Source: Sediminicola luteus (GTDB lineage Bacteria; Bacteroidota; Bacteroidia; Flavobacteriales; Flavobacteriaceae). From it: 64,000 nt of DNA. The position numbers and the translations under genes are program-made. The notes under the pieces were generated by a model. It had not been told where the DNA came from. It saw nothing but the letters and a program-made list of their open reading frames with translations, and did no database searches. Position 1 is the first letter of the stretch; each line of letters opens with the position of its first letter. The stretch spans positions 215,401 through 279,400 of the forward strand of contig NZ_NBWU01000008.1 of the NCBI RefSeq assembly GCF_002514735.1. The letters are read 5' to 3'. Of this stretch, positions 8,268-17,944 are shown piece by piece.

Positions 8268-9809
8268 TTATAACGGAATGTTTCCGTGTTTACGCTTAGG
8301 CCTATCTACCTCTTTGTTTTCTAACATGGCGAAAGCTTTGATCAACTTACGTCTCGTATTTCTAGGTAAGATTACCTCGTCGATAAAGCCTCTTTCGGCA
8401 GCCGAATACGGATTGGCGAAAAGCTCGGCATATTCGGCTTCTTTTTCTTTCCATTTGGCCTCGGGATCATCAGCGGCCTTGATCTCACGTTTAAAAATAA
8501 TCTCGGCAGCCCCTTTGGCACCCATTACCGCAATTTCGGCCGAAGGCCAGGCAAAGTTCATATCGGCCCCAATGTGTTTAGAGTTCATTACATCGTAAGC
8601 ACCCCCATAGGCTTTTCTGGTAATAACCGTTACCCGCGGCACCGTAGCTTCACTTAGCGCATACAATAGTTTGGCACCGTGCACGATAATACCGTTCCAT
8701 TCTTGATCGGTACCAGGCAAGAACCCGGGTACGTCTTCCAGTACCAGAAGCGGAATATTGAAACAATCGCAGAAGCGGGTAAAACGGGCCGCTTTTTTAG
8801 AGCTGTTCACATCTAAACATCCGGCCAAAAACATGGGATTGTTGGCGATTACCCCAATACTGCGACCGCCTAAACGTGCAAAACCAACGATAATGTTCTC
8901 GGCATGGTCTTTATGTATCTCATAAAAAGATTCGGCATCAATAATTCCTTCGATAACCGCATGCATATCGTAAGGCTTGTTGGGGTTGTCGGGAACAATG
9001 TCTGCTAGATTCTCTCTTATCTCATCATCGATTTCATAAGGTAGGCATGGGGCTTTCTCTGTATTGTTCTGCGGCAGGTAACTCAAAAGACGTTTTACAT
9101 CTTCGAGGCATTCGATGTCGTTGGCCGATGTAACATGGGCCACCCCAGACTTGGTAGAATGGGTACTGGCCCCACCCAAGGCCTCGGCACTTACCTCTTC
9201 ATTGGTTACCGTTTTTACCACGTTGGGGCCGGTAACGAACATATAACTACTGTCTTGTACCATCAAGGTAAAATCGGTCATGGCCGGTGAATACACGGCA
9301 CCCCCGGCACAGGGCCCCATTATGGCCGATAATTGCGGAATTACCCCGGAAGACTGCACGTTCCGATAAAAAATGTCAGCATAGCCCCCTAAGGATCGCA
9401 CTCCTTCTTGAATACGCGCACCACCGGAATCGTTAAGGCCGATTACGGGTGCCCCTACCTTTAGGGCCAGATCCATGATTTTACAGATTTTTTCGGCATG
9501 AGTTTCCGATAAGGCACCCCCAAAGACCGTAAAGTCTTGGGCGAAGACATAAACCAGCCTACCGTTAACGGTACCGTAGCCGGTGACCACGCCATCGCCA
9601 TAGTATTTTTCTTTTTCCATACCAAAGTCCTTGGTACGGTGGGTTACCAATACACCTATTTCTTCAAAAGAGCCTTCGTCCAAGAAATAACGGATCCGTT
9701 CCCGGGCCGTCAGTTTCTTTTTCTGGTGCTGCTTTTCTATACGCTTTTCGCCCCCACCCAAATGGGCTTGGGCCAACTTTTGCTTTAAATCGTTTATTTT
9801 GGATTCCAT
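8268..9809 (-). CDS. acyl-CoA (propionyl-CoA type) carboxylase carboxyltransferase subunit
   Basis: 513 residues, a full-length fusion of both carboxyltransferase halves as in PccB/MmdA. It moves CO2 from carboxybiotin to an acyl-CoA. Visible landmarks: GGAKR-like N-terminus, [12 protein letters not shown], the oxyanion-type glycine motif [39 protein letters not shown], and the family's usual last residues KHGNIPL. It is the last gene of an operon with the biotin carrier and biotin carboxylase. The motif set fits propionyl-CoA carboxylase better than acetyl-CoA carboxylase, but substrate choice cannot be proven from sequence. Confidence 0.93.
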   Translation of the reverse strand: MESKINDLKQKLAQAHLGGGEKRIEKQHQKKKLTARERIRYFLDEGSFEEIGVLVTHRTKDFGMEKEKYYGDGVVTGYGTVNGRLVYVFAQDFTVFGGALSETHAEKICKIMDLALKVGAPVIGLNDSGGARIQEGVRSLGGYADIFYRNVQSSGVIPQLSAIMGPCAGGAVYSPAMTDFTLMVQDSSYMFVTGPNVVKTVTNEEVSAEALGGASTHSTKSGVAHVTSANDIECLEDVKRLLSYLPQNNTEKAPCLPYEIDDEIRENLADIVPDNPNKPYDMHAVIEGIIDAESFYEIHKDHAENIIVGFARLGGRSIGVIANNPMFLAGCLDVNSSKKAARFTRFCDCFNIPLLVLEDVPGFLPGTDQEWNGIIVHGAKLLYALSEATVPRVTVITRKAYGGAYDVMNSKHIGADMNFAWPSAEIAVMGAKGAAEIIFKREIKAADDPEAKWKEKEAEYAELFANPYSAAERGFIDEVILPRNTRRKLIKAFAMLENKEVDRPKRKHGNIPL

Positions 9810-9829
9810 TGTCTTTGTGCTAAGGATTC

Positions 9830-11269
9830 TTAGTTAGGTAAACGAAGTTTTTTCTGATCTTCCAGATAACACTTCAAGGCCATTTTGGCTGCCAATTCGG
9901 CTTCGGTATCCGTAGCCTCTTCCAACATCTCGGGGGCATAATAATTCTTTACGAAGTGGGTATCGAAATTGCCCGAGGTAAAGGCTTCGTGGTTACACAC
10001 GAACGCACCAAAGGGTAGGGTAGTGGCCACGCCTTCTACCTTATAGGCGGCAATGGCTTCCTTCATACGTTGTATGGCAGATTCACGGGTATCGCCATAA
10101 GTGATCAGTTTCGAGAGCATGGGGTCGTAATAAATCGGTACATCCATGCCTTGTTCGAATCCGTTATCTACCCGAATGTTCTCACCTTCCGGCAATTGGT
10201 AGGTGGTTAAATTACCCACGCTGGGCAAGAAGTTGTTCAAAGGGTCTTCGGCATATACGCGCAATTCTACGGCATGGCCCGTAATACTTAAATCTTCTTG
10301 TTTTAACGCGAGTGCTTCGCCCCGGGCGACCTGAATCTGAAGTTCCACCAAATCTACTCCAGAAATCCATTCACTAACAGGGTGCTCTACCTGTAAGCGG
10401 GTATTCATTTCGAGGAAATAGAAGTTGAGGTCGGCATCCATCAAAAACTCTACGGTACCTGCGCCTACATAATCACAAGATTTGGCCACATTAATGGCCG
10501 CCTCGCCCATTTTGGACCTTAATTCTGGGGTCAATATGGCCGAAGGCGCCTCTTCTACCACCTTTTGGTGCCTACGTTGTATACTACACTCCCGCTCAAA
10601 GAAATGCAAAACATTTCCGGTGGTATCGGCCATTACCTGTATTTCGATATGGCGTGGCGAGGTTACGTATTTTTCTATGAATACCGAACCATCACCAAAG
10701 GCCGAGGTGGCCTCGCTTATGGCGCGGTTCATCTGTGACTCTAGGTCTTCGCGTTTTTCTACGATACGCATACCCTTACCACCACCACCGGCAGAGGCCT
10801 TGATTAAGATAGGGTAACCGATTTCGTTGGCGATCTCCTTGGCTTTTACCACGTCGGTTATAGCTTCGTCTATACCGGGTACCATAGGAATATCGTAGGC
10901 CTTAACCGCTTCTTTGGCTGCTAGTTTACTACCCATGACCCGTATGGCTTTAGAACCCGGACCAATAAAGGTGATATGGTTCTTCTCGACCGCTTCGGCA
11001 AATTCGGCATTCTCGCTCAAGAAACCGTATCCGGGGTGTATACCGTCTACGTTGAGCGATTTGGCCACTTCAATAATTTTATCGCCCAAAAGATAGGAGG
11101 CACTCGATGCGGGCGGACCTATACAAACGGCCTGGTCGGCAAATCGGACGTGGGGCGAGTTTCTATCGGCTTCCGAGTAGACGGCTACGGTCTTAATACC
11201 CATTTTCTTTGCGGTTCGCATTACCCTAATGGCAATTTCTCCCCTATTGGCTACTAATATTTTCTTCAT
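9830..11269 (-). CDS. accC: biotin carboxylase subunit of acyl-CoA carboxylase
   Basis: 479 residues with the three biotin-carboxylase parts: N-terminal domain (1-115, [16 protein letters not shown]), ATP-grasp (about 115-330, glycine loop [28 protein letters not shown]) and the C-terminal domain. It carboxylates biotin with ATP and bicarbonate. It is longer than housekeeping AccC (about 450) and typical of the propionyl/acyl-CoA carboxylase branch. It lies 21 bases after the carrier-protein gene and 20 bases before the carboxyltransferase, so all three make one cytoplasmic complex. Confidence 0.95.
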   Translation of the reverse strand: MKKILVANRGEIAIRVMRTAKKMGIKTVAVYSEADRNSPHVRFADQAVCIGPPASSASYLLGDKIIEVAKSLNVDGIHPGYGFLSENAEFAEAVEKNHITFIGPGSKAIRVMGSKLAAKEAVKAYDIPMVPGIDEAITDVVKAKEIANEIGYPILIKASAGGGGKGMRIVEKREDLESQMNRAISEATSAFGDGSVFIEKYVTSPRHIEIQVMADTTGNVLHFFERECSIQRRHQKVVEEAPSAILTPELRSKMGEAAINVAKSCDYVGAGTVEFLMDADLNFYFLEMNTRLQVEHPVSEWISGVDLVELQIQVARGEALALKQEDLSITGHAVELRVYAEDPLNNFLPSVGNLTTYQLPEGENIRVDNGFEQGMDVPIYYDPMLSKLITYGDTRESAIQRMKEAIAAYKVEGVATTLPFGAFVCNHEAFTSGNFDTHFVKNYYAPEMLEEATDTEAELAAKMALKCYLEDQKKLRLPN

Positions 11270-11290
11270 GATTACGATATAAGGGGTTGG

Positions 11291-11776
11291 CTATTCGAAT
11301 TCGATCAGCAAGGCGCCTTTTTCAATGGCATCACCTTGTGCTACTTCAATCGATTTAATGATACCATCACGTGGCGAACTGATCATGTTCTCCATTTTCA
11401 TGGCCTCTAAGACCAAGAGCACATCGTCGGTCTTTACTTCTTGGCCTACGGAAACATTAATGTCCAAAATAAGCCCGGGCATAGGAGCCTTTATCGAATT
11501 TACTTGTTTACCTGCGCCCAAAGAAAAGCCCATCTCCTTGATCAAACGATCTAGGTCGTCTTTAAGGCTTACTTCATACTTTCGGTTGTTAATGACCAGG
11601 GTGTAGGTCTTGTTGTCAAAATCGGCCTTTTCGACCGCGATGGCATAGGATTTAGCTTGGTCTATGAGGTGATAGGTACCGGCACCAGTGGGTATAACGT
11701 CGAAGTCGTCGAGTTGGTCCACCGAAATGTCGTACGCTCTGTTTCCATTGACCTTTGCTTTGAAATTGGTGTTCAT
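11291..11776 (-). CDS. biotin carboxyl carrier protein
   Basis: 161 residues. The C-terminal biotinyl domain (about 92-160) has the modification site EAMKM with the biotinylated lysine at K127, preceded by the APMPGLI entry strand. The N-terminal 85 residues form a separate beta-rich part typical of acyl-CoA carboxylase carriers. It is the first gene of the operon; a TACCTTTA box (close to TAnnTTTG) lies about 30 bases upstream. Start at ATG 11776. Confidence 0.93.
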   Translation of the reverse strand: MNTNFKAKVNGNRAYDISVDQLDDFDVIPTGAGTYHLIDQAKSYAIAVEKADFDNKTYTLVINNRKYEVSLKDDLDRLIKEMGFSLGAGKQVNSIKAPMPGLILDINVSVGQEVKTDDVLLVLEAMKMENMISSPRDGIIKSIEVAQGDAIEKGALLIEFE

Positions 11777-11974
11777 ATGGAAAGTTTTAGCCCTATAAAG
11801 GTACGGTTTTCCATGGCTTGAAAACTGACGATTATCATTTGTTAAACTGTGACTTTATTAGCTATGGGAAACGATGCCAACACTACAATCTCATACAGGG
11901 GAATTGATTACAATATGGTTATGATGTGTAGTTGTAAGTAGCAGTATTACAGTTATTTGTGTTTGTTGTACTGT

Positions 11975-12928
11975 TTAGTTTGAAAGGCGAGAAATATTAA
12001 CCGTTGTGGATTGTAAACTTTGGTAGAAATCGGCTAAAATCGCTGGACCATCGAAGTTTTCCCAAATTTTGATGCTTTTGCCCAAATCCGGGGCTACCAC
12101 CCAATTATTTTCCTGAATATAAGGGGTAGAAATGGTGTGGGATTGTCCCCATTCCGGATTTTTCAGCAACGCTAATGCCACTAAATCACAAATTGGAAGT
12201 TGCTCGGATGTCATGGCCATACTTTTGTTTTGGAATAGGTCTACCAAATAATCGCCCAGGCAGTGAAATAATCCGCCATGCCTACCGATAACAGGAACTT
12301 GAATAGGGGAGCCTTGACCAGAAAGGGAAACTATATCTTTTCTTTTCGCCTGAACATGGGCCGCACCATTGGGAGAATCGAAACGGCCCAAGACCATCTC
12401 GAACTGTATGCCTGATTGCAAAACGACGTTTACAGCTTCAACATCGGCCATAAGGTTGTATTCCCCTGGGTCGGGATAGTTCGAACCCAACCAAACCACA
12501 CGGACTAAAGAAGCTATATCAGGGCATTTTGCCAACGCCAATGCCAAATGTGTCAATTTACCAATGGCGGCCACCACCAAGGGTTGTTCAACAGATTGTA
12601 GGCGGGCCTGTGCTATAATGAATTCTACGGCTTGTATACCGTTTATTTTATCGAAAGTCGGTAATGGTTCGTAGTCGGTCATTCGGCCTTCAACCCCCTT
12701 GATCAAGGGATTGGATGCCGCCTCTTCTCCACTGAGTTGAAGTATCCGAGATGCTTCTTCATAATGTTGGTCAATACTACCGCCATGATCCGTAGCATGT
12801 ACCGTTATGCCTTTAATATCAAAAATCTGTGGATTGTAAAGGGCATAGGCTAAGGCCATTTGATCGTCGATATCGTTATTTGTATCTGTATCGATAATTA
12901 AGGGAATACGACCGTTAGCTACTGACAT
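11975..12928 (-). CDS. nucleoside hydrolase
   Basis: 317 residues of the inosine-uridine hydrolase fold. It cleaves nucleosides to base plus ribose. The calcium-binding aspartate cluster is at residues 13-22 (DTDTNNDIDD), a variant with two extra residues relative to the usual DTDPGxDD, seen in a subgroup of the family; the later VAAIGKLTHLALAL segment and C-terminal DLVALALL are also family features. It lies 9 bases after a ribokinase gene, so the pair makes ribose and then phosphorylates it. A LacI regulator and its operator control the pair. Confidence 0.88.
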   Translation of the reverse strand: MSVANGRIPLIIDTDTNNDIDDQMALAYALYNPQIFDIKGITVHATDHGGSIDQHYEEASRILQLSGEEAASNPLIKGVEGRMTDYEPLPTFDKINGIQAVEFIIAQARLQSVEQPLVVAAIGKLTHLALALAKCPDIASLVRVVWLGSNYPDPGEYNLMADVEAVNVVLQSGIQFEMVLGRFDSPNGAAHVQAKRKDIVSLSGQGSPIQVPVIGRHGGLFHCLGDYLVDLFQNKSMAMTSEQLPICDLVALALLKNPEWGQSHTISTPYIQENNWVVAPDLGKSIKIWENFDGPAILADFYQSLQSTTVNISRLSN

Positions 12929-12937
12929 AGTACGTGT

Positions 12938-13861
12938 TTAATGGGCGGGCTGTTGTTCTAAAAACCGTTCTATTTCCCCTAAGGAAGGAATAGAGGTCTG
13001 TGCCCCTAATTTAGTAGTCGATAAAGCCGCCGCCGCCATGGCGAATGGTATGGCCTCTGCCAAACACCAGCCTTGGGTAATACCTTGTGCCAAGGCCCCA
13101 TTGAATACATCCCCGGCGGCAGTAGTGTCTACTGCCGCAACTGGAAATGTAGGGTAGTGTTTAGTTAAATTTTCAGTATGTAGCAAACAACCTTGGTCAC
13201 CCAAGGTTATCAATACATTTTCTATACCCTTGGCCCTAATATTTTGGGCTGCGGTTTCGGCTTCGGTTAGATTGGTTATGGGGGTCTCACCTAAAAATTC
13301 GGCTTCTACTTTATTCGGGGTCAATAACCAAAGGTTTTTACAAAGTGCTTCAGTTAAATCCTTGGCAGGTGCCGGATTTAGTATAACCTTAACGCCGTTT
13401 TTTAGGGCCAACTCAGCGGCATAGGTAACGGTTTCCAAAGGAATCTCAAGTTGCATAAGTAACACCTTGGCCGTACTGATAATGGGAATAAAAGGGGCTA
13501 AATCTGCCGGACTTAAGGTCATATTGGCACCAGAGGCTACACCTATGGCATTGTCACCCTTTTCTGAGACAAATATTTGTGCGATACCCGTAGGGGTATG
13601 GTTATCTTTTAAAAAGAATTCTTGTGGTAGTCCGGTTTTGGTAAAATACGATTGCAGATCATTGCCGTAACGGTCGTTCCCTAACTTACAGATAAAACCT
13701 ATGTCACCTCCGGCTCTATGGCCGGCCATGGCTTGGTTGGCACCCTTACCGCCAAATACCTCTAAAAAATTACCCCCCAAAACAGTCTCACCATTCTTGG
13801 GTATTTTGGGCAGGCTCACTACCAAATCTATATTAGCACTTCCGATAACCATTAAATCCAT
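12938..13861 (-). CDS. rbsK: ribokinase
   Basis: 307 residues, PfkB family. N-terminal sugar-binding region with GSANIDLVVSLP, signature 1 at residues 37-50 (GGKGANQAMAGHRA), and the ATP/catalytic signature TTAAGDVFNGAL near residue 250, whose aspartate is the base. It phosphorylates ribose to ribose-5-phosphate. It is the first gene of the operon with the nucleoside hydrolase. A full promoter and a LacI-type palindrome lie 16-60 bases upstream. No sugar or nucleoside transporter is next to it. Confidence 0.92.
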   Translation of the reverse strand: MDLMVIGSANIDLVVSLPKIPKNGETVLGGNFLEVFGGKGANQAMAGHRAGGDIGFICKLGNDRYGNDLQSYFTKTGLPQEFFLKDNHTPTGIAQIFVSEKGDNAIGVASGANMTLSPADLAPFIPIISTAKVLLMQLEIPLETVTYAAELALKNGVKVILNPAPAKDLTEALCKNLWLLTPNKVEAEFLGETPITNLTEAETAAQNIRAKGIENVLITLGDQGCLLHTENLTKHYPTFPVAAVDTTAAGDVFNGALAQGITQGWCLAEAIPFAMAAAALSTTKLGAQTSIPSLGEIERFLEQQPAH

Positions 13862-13876
13862 ATGGGGGTAGTATTG

Positions 13877-13923
13877 TTGCGCAAACGTTTGTGCAAATAT
13901 ATGATTTTTCTAATGATATGCAA
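13877..13923 (-). promoter_or_regulatory. rbsK operon promoter with LacI-type operator
   Basis: On the minus strand TTG (13923-13921), a 19-nt spacer and TATATTTG (13901-13894) form a textbook Bacteroidota promoter. The palindrome TTGCACAAAC / GTTTGCGCAA (13896-13877; one mismatch between arms, central CG as in LacI-family operators) starts at the -7 box and covers the transcription start. This is the expected place for repression by the neighbouring LacI protein. Confidence 0.7.
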
Positions 13924-13942
13924 CGGACTTAGAAGCGTTAAT

Positions 13943-14953
13943 CTATTTAATAAGGGTTTTTACCGATTTTCGACGGATTAACCGGGTAGGAATCAGGGTC
14001 TTTACTTTAGGGGTGTCTCCAGCGATACTTTCAAGTAGGTTTTGTACAGCTTGTTTACCAATGGCCTCAGCGTTTTGGAAAACCGCGCTAACCGGTGGGT
14101 CTAAAAGAGAGAAATAGGGGAGGTCGTCAAAAACGATTAGAGATAGGTTTGTTGGGATATCGACGCCTAATTCCCGGGCTTCCAACAAAACACCCAAACC
14201 TATTAAATTGTTCATAGCCAAAAGGGCCGTTGGTGGCTTTTTGAATGCCATTAGGGTCCGTAGCGCCTTACGACCGGCTTCGATACTGAATTCTTGGCCC
14301 ACAATCAGCGATTCAACAATATCGATTCGTGACTGTATATGGGCCTCCTTATAACCGGCGATACGCTCCTGTACCAATTCCGAAGTGCTATCGCCCGAAA
14401 CCAAAGCGATATGGGTATGGCCGTTGGTTATAAATTCTTCCACGGCAATACGACATCCCAAACGGTTGTCTGAACTGACAAAGGGAATAGCATCCTTAGA
14501 AGAATAACGGTCAACGAAAACCAAAGGGATATTCTTCGCTAGAACTTGGTCAAAATGGCTCGTGTCTTGGGAAACCGGTACGGCAATAATGCCATCAACT
14601 TTCCGCCCTATCATTTTCATAACCTGTTCCTTTTCCCGTTCGGCATTTTCTTGCGATCCCACAAATAGGATGGAATAGTTCGATTCGGCCGCACATAGTT
14701 GGATGTGTTTGGCCAAGGCCGAGAAAAAAGGGTTGTCAATATCGGGTAGCATCAAGCCCAAGGTAAAGGTCTTGGATGCCTGAAGGCTTTGGGCCAAAAG
14801 ATTAGGGGCATAGCCCACCTTTTTTACATGGGCCATTACCGTGGCCACGGCCTTGTCGCTTATCCGATATTGTTTGGCCTTGCCGTTTAATATTCGGGAA
14901 ACCGTACCTGGCGAAAGGTTGAGGTCTTTTGCAATCTCTTTGAGGGTTGACAT
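13943..14953 (-). CDS. LacI-family transcriptional repressor of the ribokinase operon
   Basis: 336 residues. The N-terminal LacI helix-turn-helix (residues 3-50) reads LKEIAKDLNLSPGTVSRILNG, followed by the hinge and a periplasmic-binding-protein-like effector domain (about 60-330; TLGLMLPDIDNPFFSAL). It is transcribed towards the ribokinase gene, 81 bases away. Two palindromes fit its control: one at the rbsK promoter and one at its own promoter. The effector is probably ribose, a nucleoside or a product of their breakdown, by gene context. Confidence 0.92.
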   Translation of the reverse strand: MSTLKEIAKDLNLSPGTVSRILNGKAKQYRISDKAVATVMAHVKKVGYAPNLLAQSLQASKTFTLGLMLPDIDNPFFSALAKHIQLCAAESNYSILFVGSQENAEREKEQVMKMIGRKVDGIIAVPVSQDTSHFDQVLAKNIPLVFVDRYSSKDAIPFVSSDNRLGCRIAVEEFITNGHTHIALVSGDSTSELVQERIAGYKEAHIQSRIDIVESLIVGQEFSIEAGRKALRTLMAFKKPPTALLAMNNLIGLGVLLEARELGVDIPTNLSLIVFDDLPYFSLLDPPVSAVFQNAEAIGKQAVQNLLESIAGDTPKVKTLIPTRLIRRKSVKTLIK

Positions 14954-14958
14954 ACCAG

Positions 14959-14992
14959 CAAATTAAACGAAATCAAAAGACCTTTGCAAAGG
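14959..14992 (-). promoter_or_regulatory. lacI-type gene promoter with palindrome on the -33 box
   Basis: The perfect 12-bp palindrome CCTTTGCAAAGG (14981-14992) contains a TTTG that can act as -33 box; 20 bases further is TTAATTTG (14966-14959), one base off TAnnTTTG, ending five bases before the ATG. This would allow autoregulation and a nearly leaderless transcript. The rest of the gap (14993-15254) shows nothing I recognise. Confidence 0.45.
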
Positions 14993-15254
14993 CTTTGATG
15001 ACAATGCCTTTAGAAAACTAATATGCTTAGTCTTGATTATTACCTTTTTCCATGCCAAGCGCATAAGTCTTACAGGAGTGTTTATGCATTTACTAGAATG
15101 AAAGGCCTAGTATTGAGGTTTACCTTCAAAAAAAGGTCTAATGCTTTAGAAATGAGATACTGTTCTTTAATTTTTGAAAGTTAATCGTAAATTGCGTACG
15201 AAAATTCGCCATGTTACATGGTGGGTTGTGATCGAAGGAATTTAATGTAGGAAG

Positions 15255-15524
15255 ATGGAGCAGGAATCGATTAAAGGCTGGCCCAAAGCCAATGGCGAAG
15301 CCGTACAGGCTATCGTAAAGAAAGTAAAAGCAGGCGACGACCCCTTTCAATTAGACAAAGCGGCACTATTGGCCGAATATAAAAACTCGGGCCATATGAG
15401 TGCCGAGGAGTTTAGTTTTAACCATGCTTTTGCTTGGCATGCACTTCACCATAAACTCGACGATACAGAAAGTAAACAAGCCTTGTTTCTTTTGGTGTTG
15501 GAATGTGTTCTAGAGAACGGGTAA
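15255..15524 (+). CDS. small conserved-looking protein of unknown function
   Basis: 89 residues, acidic, no signal peptide or membrane segment, probably all helical. I do not recognise a family. It ends 11 bases from the convergent 163-residue gene. Codon use matches the neighbours and the ATG at 15255 follows a purine-rich GGAAG, so a real gene is likely. An opposite-strand frame over the same DNA (15138-15350) has poor composition. Confidence 0.6.
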   Translation: MEQESIKGWPKANGEAVQAIVKKVKAGDDPFQLDKAALLAEYKNSGHMSAEEFSFNHAFAWHALHHKLDDTESKQALFLLVLECVLENG

Positions 15525-15535
15525 TATGCAGTAGG

Positions 15536-16027
15536 TCAAGGATTTTCTTTTTGTAATCTCTTAAGGATCTTTAAGGGTCGGTCGTTGGGGTCGGTCAGGT
15601 CAATATTAAACCTACGCACCATAAGCTGCAGTACCTTGGTAGGGTTTTTATGCTCGTATTGATAAGAGCGGTAAGACATTTGCATGCGTTCGAAGAGGCT
15701 TAAAGGTTTGGCATACGGATTTTTGTACAATGTGGCTTCCATACGCTGGACCATTTCCTTGTTTTTTAACGCGCTTACCTTTAGTTTTTTTTCTACCCGG
15801 TGTAGACTGCCTTCTTTTTCTTTTTTTACGATGACCTGGGCCACTAAATCGGCAGCTTTGCCATAAATAATTTGCCAATCGGAATCGGAAATGGAGTCAT
15901 GTTTTTGAGGGTCGTACTGATCTATGGTGAGTAAAAAAGCGTCGTTATAACTATACCCTTCATAGACCAATCGGGCCATTTTCTTAACCCAGTCTTGATG
16001 GCGGTATGTGGCCTCTTTTTTAGACAC
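15536..16027 (-). CDS. hypothetical protein, lysine-rich helical
   Basis: 163 residues, very basic and probably helical, with no signal peptide and no membrane segment. The N-terminal 60 residues look like a small folded unit (HQDWVKKMARLVYEGYSYNDAF); the rest is charged helix rich in K, R and Q. I know no family for it. It starts 4 bases after the stop of the PhnA-like gene, so the two are co-transcribed and may act together. High charge would suit nucleic-acid or ribosome binding, but this is only a guess. Confidence 0.65.
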   Translation of the reverse strand: MSKKEATYRHQDWVKKMARLVYEGYSYNDAFLLTIDQYDPQKHDSISDSDWQIIYGKAADLVAQVIVKKEKEGSLHRVEKKLKVSALKNKEMVQRMEATLYKNPYAKPLSLFERMQMSYRSYQYEHKNPTKVLQLMVRRFNIDLTDPNDRPLKILKRLQKENP

Positions 16028-16031
16028 CCTC

Positions 16032-16610
16032 TTATAGCTTTTTAACGTACTTGGTCAGGATTACGATCTGTTGTCCGTCTACCTTACCTTCAATATATTC
16101 AGCATTCTCATGGTCTAGTGAGATACGCCTAACCGCCGTACCTCGTTTGGCCACCATACTAGAGCCTTTTACCGGAAGGTCTTTTATCAAAACCACACTG
16201 TCCCCGGCTGCTAATGTTACCCCATTACTGTCTTTATGAATTACTTTATCGTCCGGATCATCGCCTTCGCCGGTGGCTTGGGCCCATTGCAATTCTTCTT
16301 CCTCCAAATAGATCATATCCAATAGATCTTGGGGCCATCCTTCATGTCTTAAACGCGTGAGCATGCGCCATGCCACTACTTTTACAGCGCTGTGTTCGCT
16401 CCACATACTGTCGTTTAAGCAGCGCCAATGGTTGGCTTGGGTCTTTTCAGGGTCTTCGATTTGTGAAATACAGTTTTGGCAAGCATGCACGGCTTCATCC
16501 AACCCACCGTTTGTTTGGGGTTGAACGAGATAAACCACTAAGTTTTCAGCACTGCCGCAGAGCTCACATAGATTTGTAGATCGTTTCCCCAGTTCCCGTT
16601 CCAATGCCAT
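16032..16610 (-). CDS. PhnA domain-containing protein
   Basis: 192 residues. The N-terminus holds a zinc-ribbon-like set of cysteines (C15-x2-C18 and C44-x2-C47). The C-terminal PhnA (YjdM) domain runs from about 120 to 192 and includes GVTLAAGDSVVLIKDLPVKG. Despite its name the family is not an established phosphonoacetate hydrolase; its function remains unclear. The middle (LRHEGWPQDLLDMIYLEEEELQWAQ) is found in the long form of the family. It is first in a two-gene unit with the 163-residue protein. Confidence 0.85.
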   Translation of the reverse strand: MALERELGKRSTNLCELCGSAENLVVYLVQPQTNGGLDEAVHACQNCISQIEDPEKTQANHWRCLNDSMWSEHSAVKVVAWRMLTRLRHEGWPQDLLDMIYLEEEELQWAQATGEGDDPDDKVIHKDSNGVTLAAGDSVVLIKDLPVKGSSMVAKRGTAVRRISLDHENAEYIEGKVDGQQIVILTKYVKKL

Positions 16611-16733
16611 AATACTATATTTAGTTTGACAAAAATGGGGCTAATATCCCGTTTGGGCAACCGGGAAACTTTAGAGGTGGGAAATTGTTGACAAATTTTA
16701 GATGGCGATGTACCTACGCATGCCGGCAACATA

Positions 16734-16741
16734 TATTTTTG
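16734..16741 (+). promoter_or_regulatory. -7 box before the 113-residue gene
   Basis: TATTTTTG matches TAnnTTTG and lies 19 bases before the ATG at 16761. I see no good -33 box. Confidence 0.35.
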
Positions 16742-16760
16742 TTTGCTTTTTAAGTGAGCT

Positions 16761-17102
16761 ATGGAAAAATTACAAGTTGGTGATAAGGTTTATAATGTAA
16801 GCCGTGATGGCTTTGAAGACTTCGCACGCTATTCGTTTTCCGAGGTCGAAAGATTGACCAAAACCTTAGCGGTGCTTAAAAATGGTACCCGCTTGTTTAA
16901 CGAACCTCGGGAATCTTTTATCATGGAATCGGTCGGATATCCCGTAAAAGGGGAGTGGGGCACCCATTGGCATAAAGTTAGTATTCAGGCCATACGTCAG
17001 GCACAAATGGAGGCCGAAAAGATCAAAATACACGATTGGTTCGAAAAACGGGAGTTTAGCCTAGAGGAAAAGAAAAAGGTTTTTGAATTGTTCCGATCGT
17101 AA
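16761..17102 (+). CDS. hypothetical protein
   Basis: 113 residues, no signal peptide or membrane segment. The first 60 residues look beta-rich (LQVGDKVYNVSR, TKTLAVLKNGTRLFNEP), reminiscent of a small SH3-like barrel, and the end is a charged helix. I cannot name a family. It has its own likely promoter box and a terminator-like hairpin 20 bases after the stop, so it is a single-gene unit. Confidence 0.65.
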   Translation: MEKLQVGDKVYNVSRDGFEDFARYSFSEVERLTKTLAVLKNGTRLFNEPRESFIMESVGYPVKGEWGTHWHKVSIQAIRQAQMEAEKIKIHDWFEKREFSLEEKKKVFELFRS

Positions 17103-17115
17103 AACTTCTTAAAAC

Positions 17116-17147
17116 CCGAAGGAAGCCCGAAGGCTTCCCGATTTTAA
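17116..17147 (+). terminator. hairpin after the 113-residue gene
   Basis: GGAAGCC-CGAA-GGCTTCC (17122-17139) is a 7-bp perfect stem with a 4-nt loop, followed by CGATTTT. The T-run is short. Confidence 0.5.
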
Positions 17148-17218
17148 TGAACATCATGGGTGGCACATGGACTTTCCATGATTTTTTTAACTGTTACCAG
17201 TAATTTTTAGATGCTGGC

Positions 17219-17944
17219 CTATACCCCTAAAGTGTCATAGACCATTTCTTTATACGTCTCTCCAATGGGTATGCGTTCTCCTTCAATGAGTATTTTGTTT
17301 TTCTGAACCGCATTAATGTGGTTAATGTTTACGGCATAGGATCTATGGGTGCGTAGGAAAGTGGTGTTGGGTAGTTTCTCTAGCAATTCCTTGAAATTGG
17401 ATAATGTCAAAACCGACTTATCCTGTCCTTTTATGTAAATCTGTATATAATCGCGAAGCCCCTTGAGGTATAAAATTTCCCCTATTTCCAGTTTTATGTT
17501 CTCGTATTCCGATTTCACGAATACAAAACTATGGGCCCCGCTGCGTTCTTCTGTCGGAACCACTTGTGGTTTGGGTTGATTTGATCGTTCCCATTCCAGT
17601 TTTTCACGAACCCTCGAAACCGCCTTTAAAAATCGATGGAAACGAATGGGTTTCAATAAATAGTCTACGGCGTTTAACTCGAAGCCTTCCACCGCATATT
17701 GCGGATAAGCCGTAGTAAAGACAAAATAAGGCAGATTATCCAAGTTTCTGGCCAATTCCAGTCCACTAAGATTGGGCATTTCAATGTCTATAAAGGCCAG
17801 GTCGATTTTACTTTTACTGAGCAAGGGAATGGCCTCGAGCGGATTGTTAAAACTACCCACCAGTTCTAAGGCATCGATTTGATCGATATACGAAGCCACG
17901 ATATCTACGGCCAAGGGCTCATCGTCAATGATAATACATTTCAT
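17219..17944 (-). CDS. LytTR-family response regulator (second system)
   Basis: 241 residues: receiver domain (1-120; acidic pocket DDEP, phospho-acceptor near D54 in FIDIEMPNLSG) and LytTR DNA-binding domain (about 140-240; FLRTHRSYAVNINHI is typical). The start codon lies inside the end of the kinase gene (20-base overlap), so the two are translationally coupled. It is the last gene of a likely five-gene operon with a beta-barrel protein, a kelch protein and a DUF4907 protein. Confidence 0.93.
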   Translation of the reverse strand: MKCIIIDDEPLAVDIVASYIDQIDALELVGSFNNPLEAIPLLSKSKIDLAFIDIEMPNLSGLELARNLDNLPYFVFTTAYPQYAVEGFELNAVDYLLKPIRFHRFLKAVSRVREKLEWERSNQPKPQVVPTEERSGAHSFVFVKSEYENIKLEIGEILYLKGLRDYIQIYIKGQDKSVLTLSNFKELLEKLPNTTFLRTHRSYAVNINHINAVQKNKILIEGERIPIGETYKEMVYDTLGV

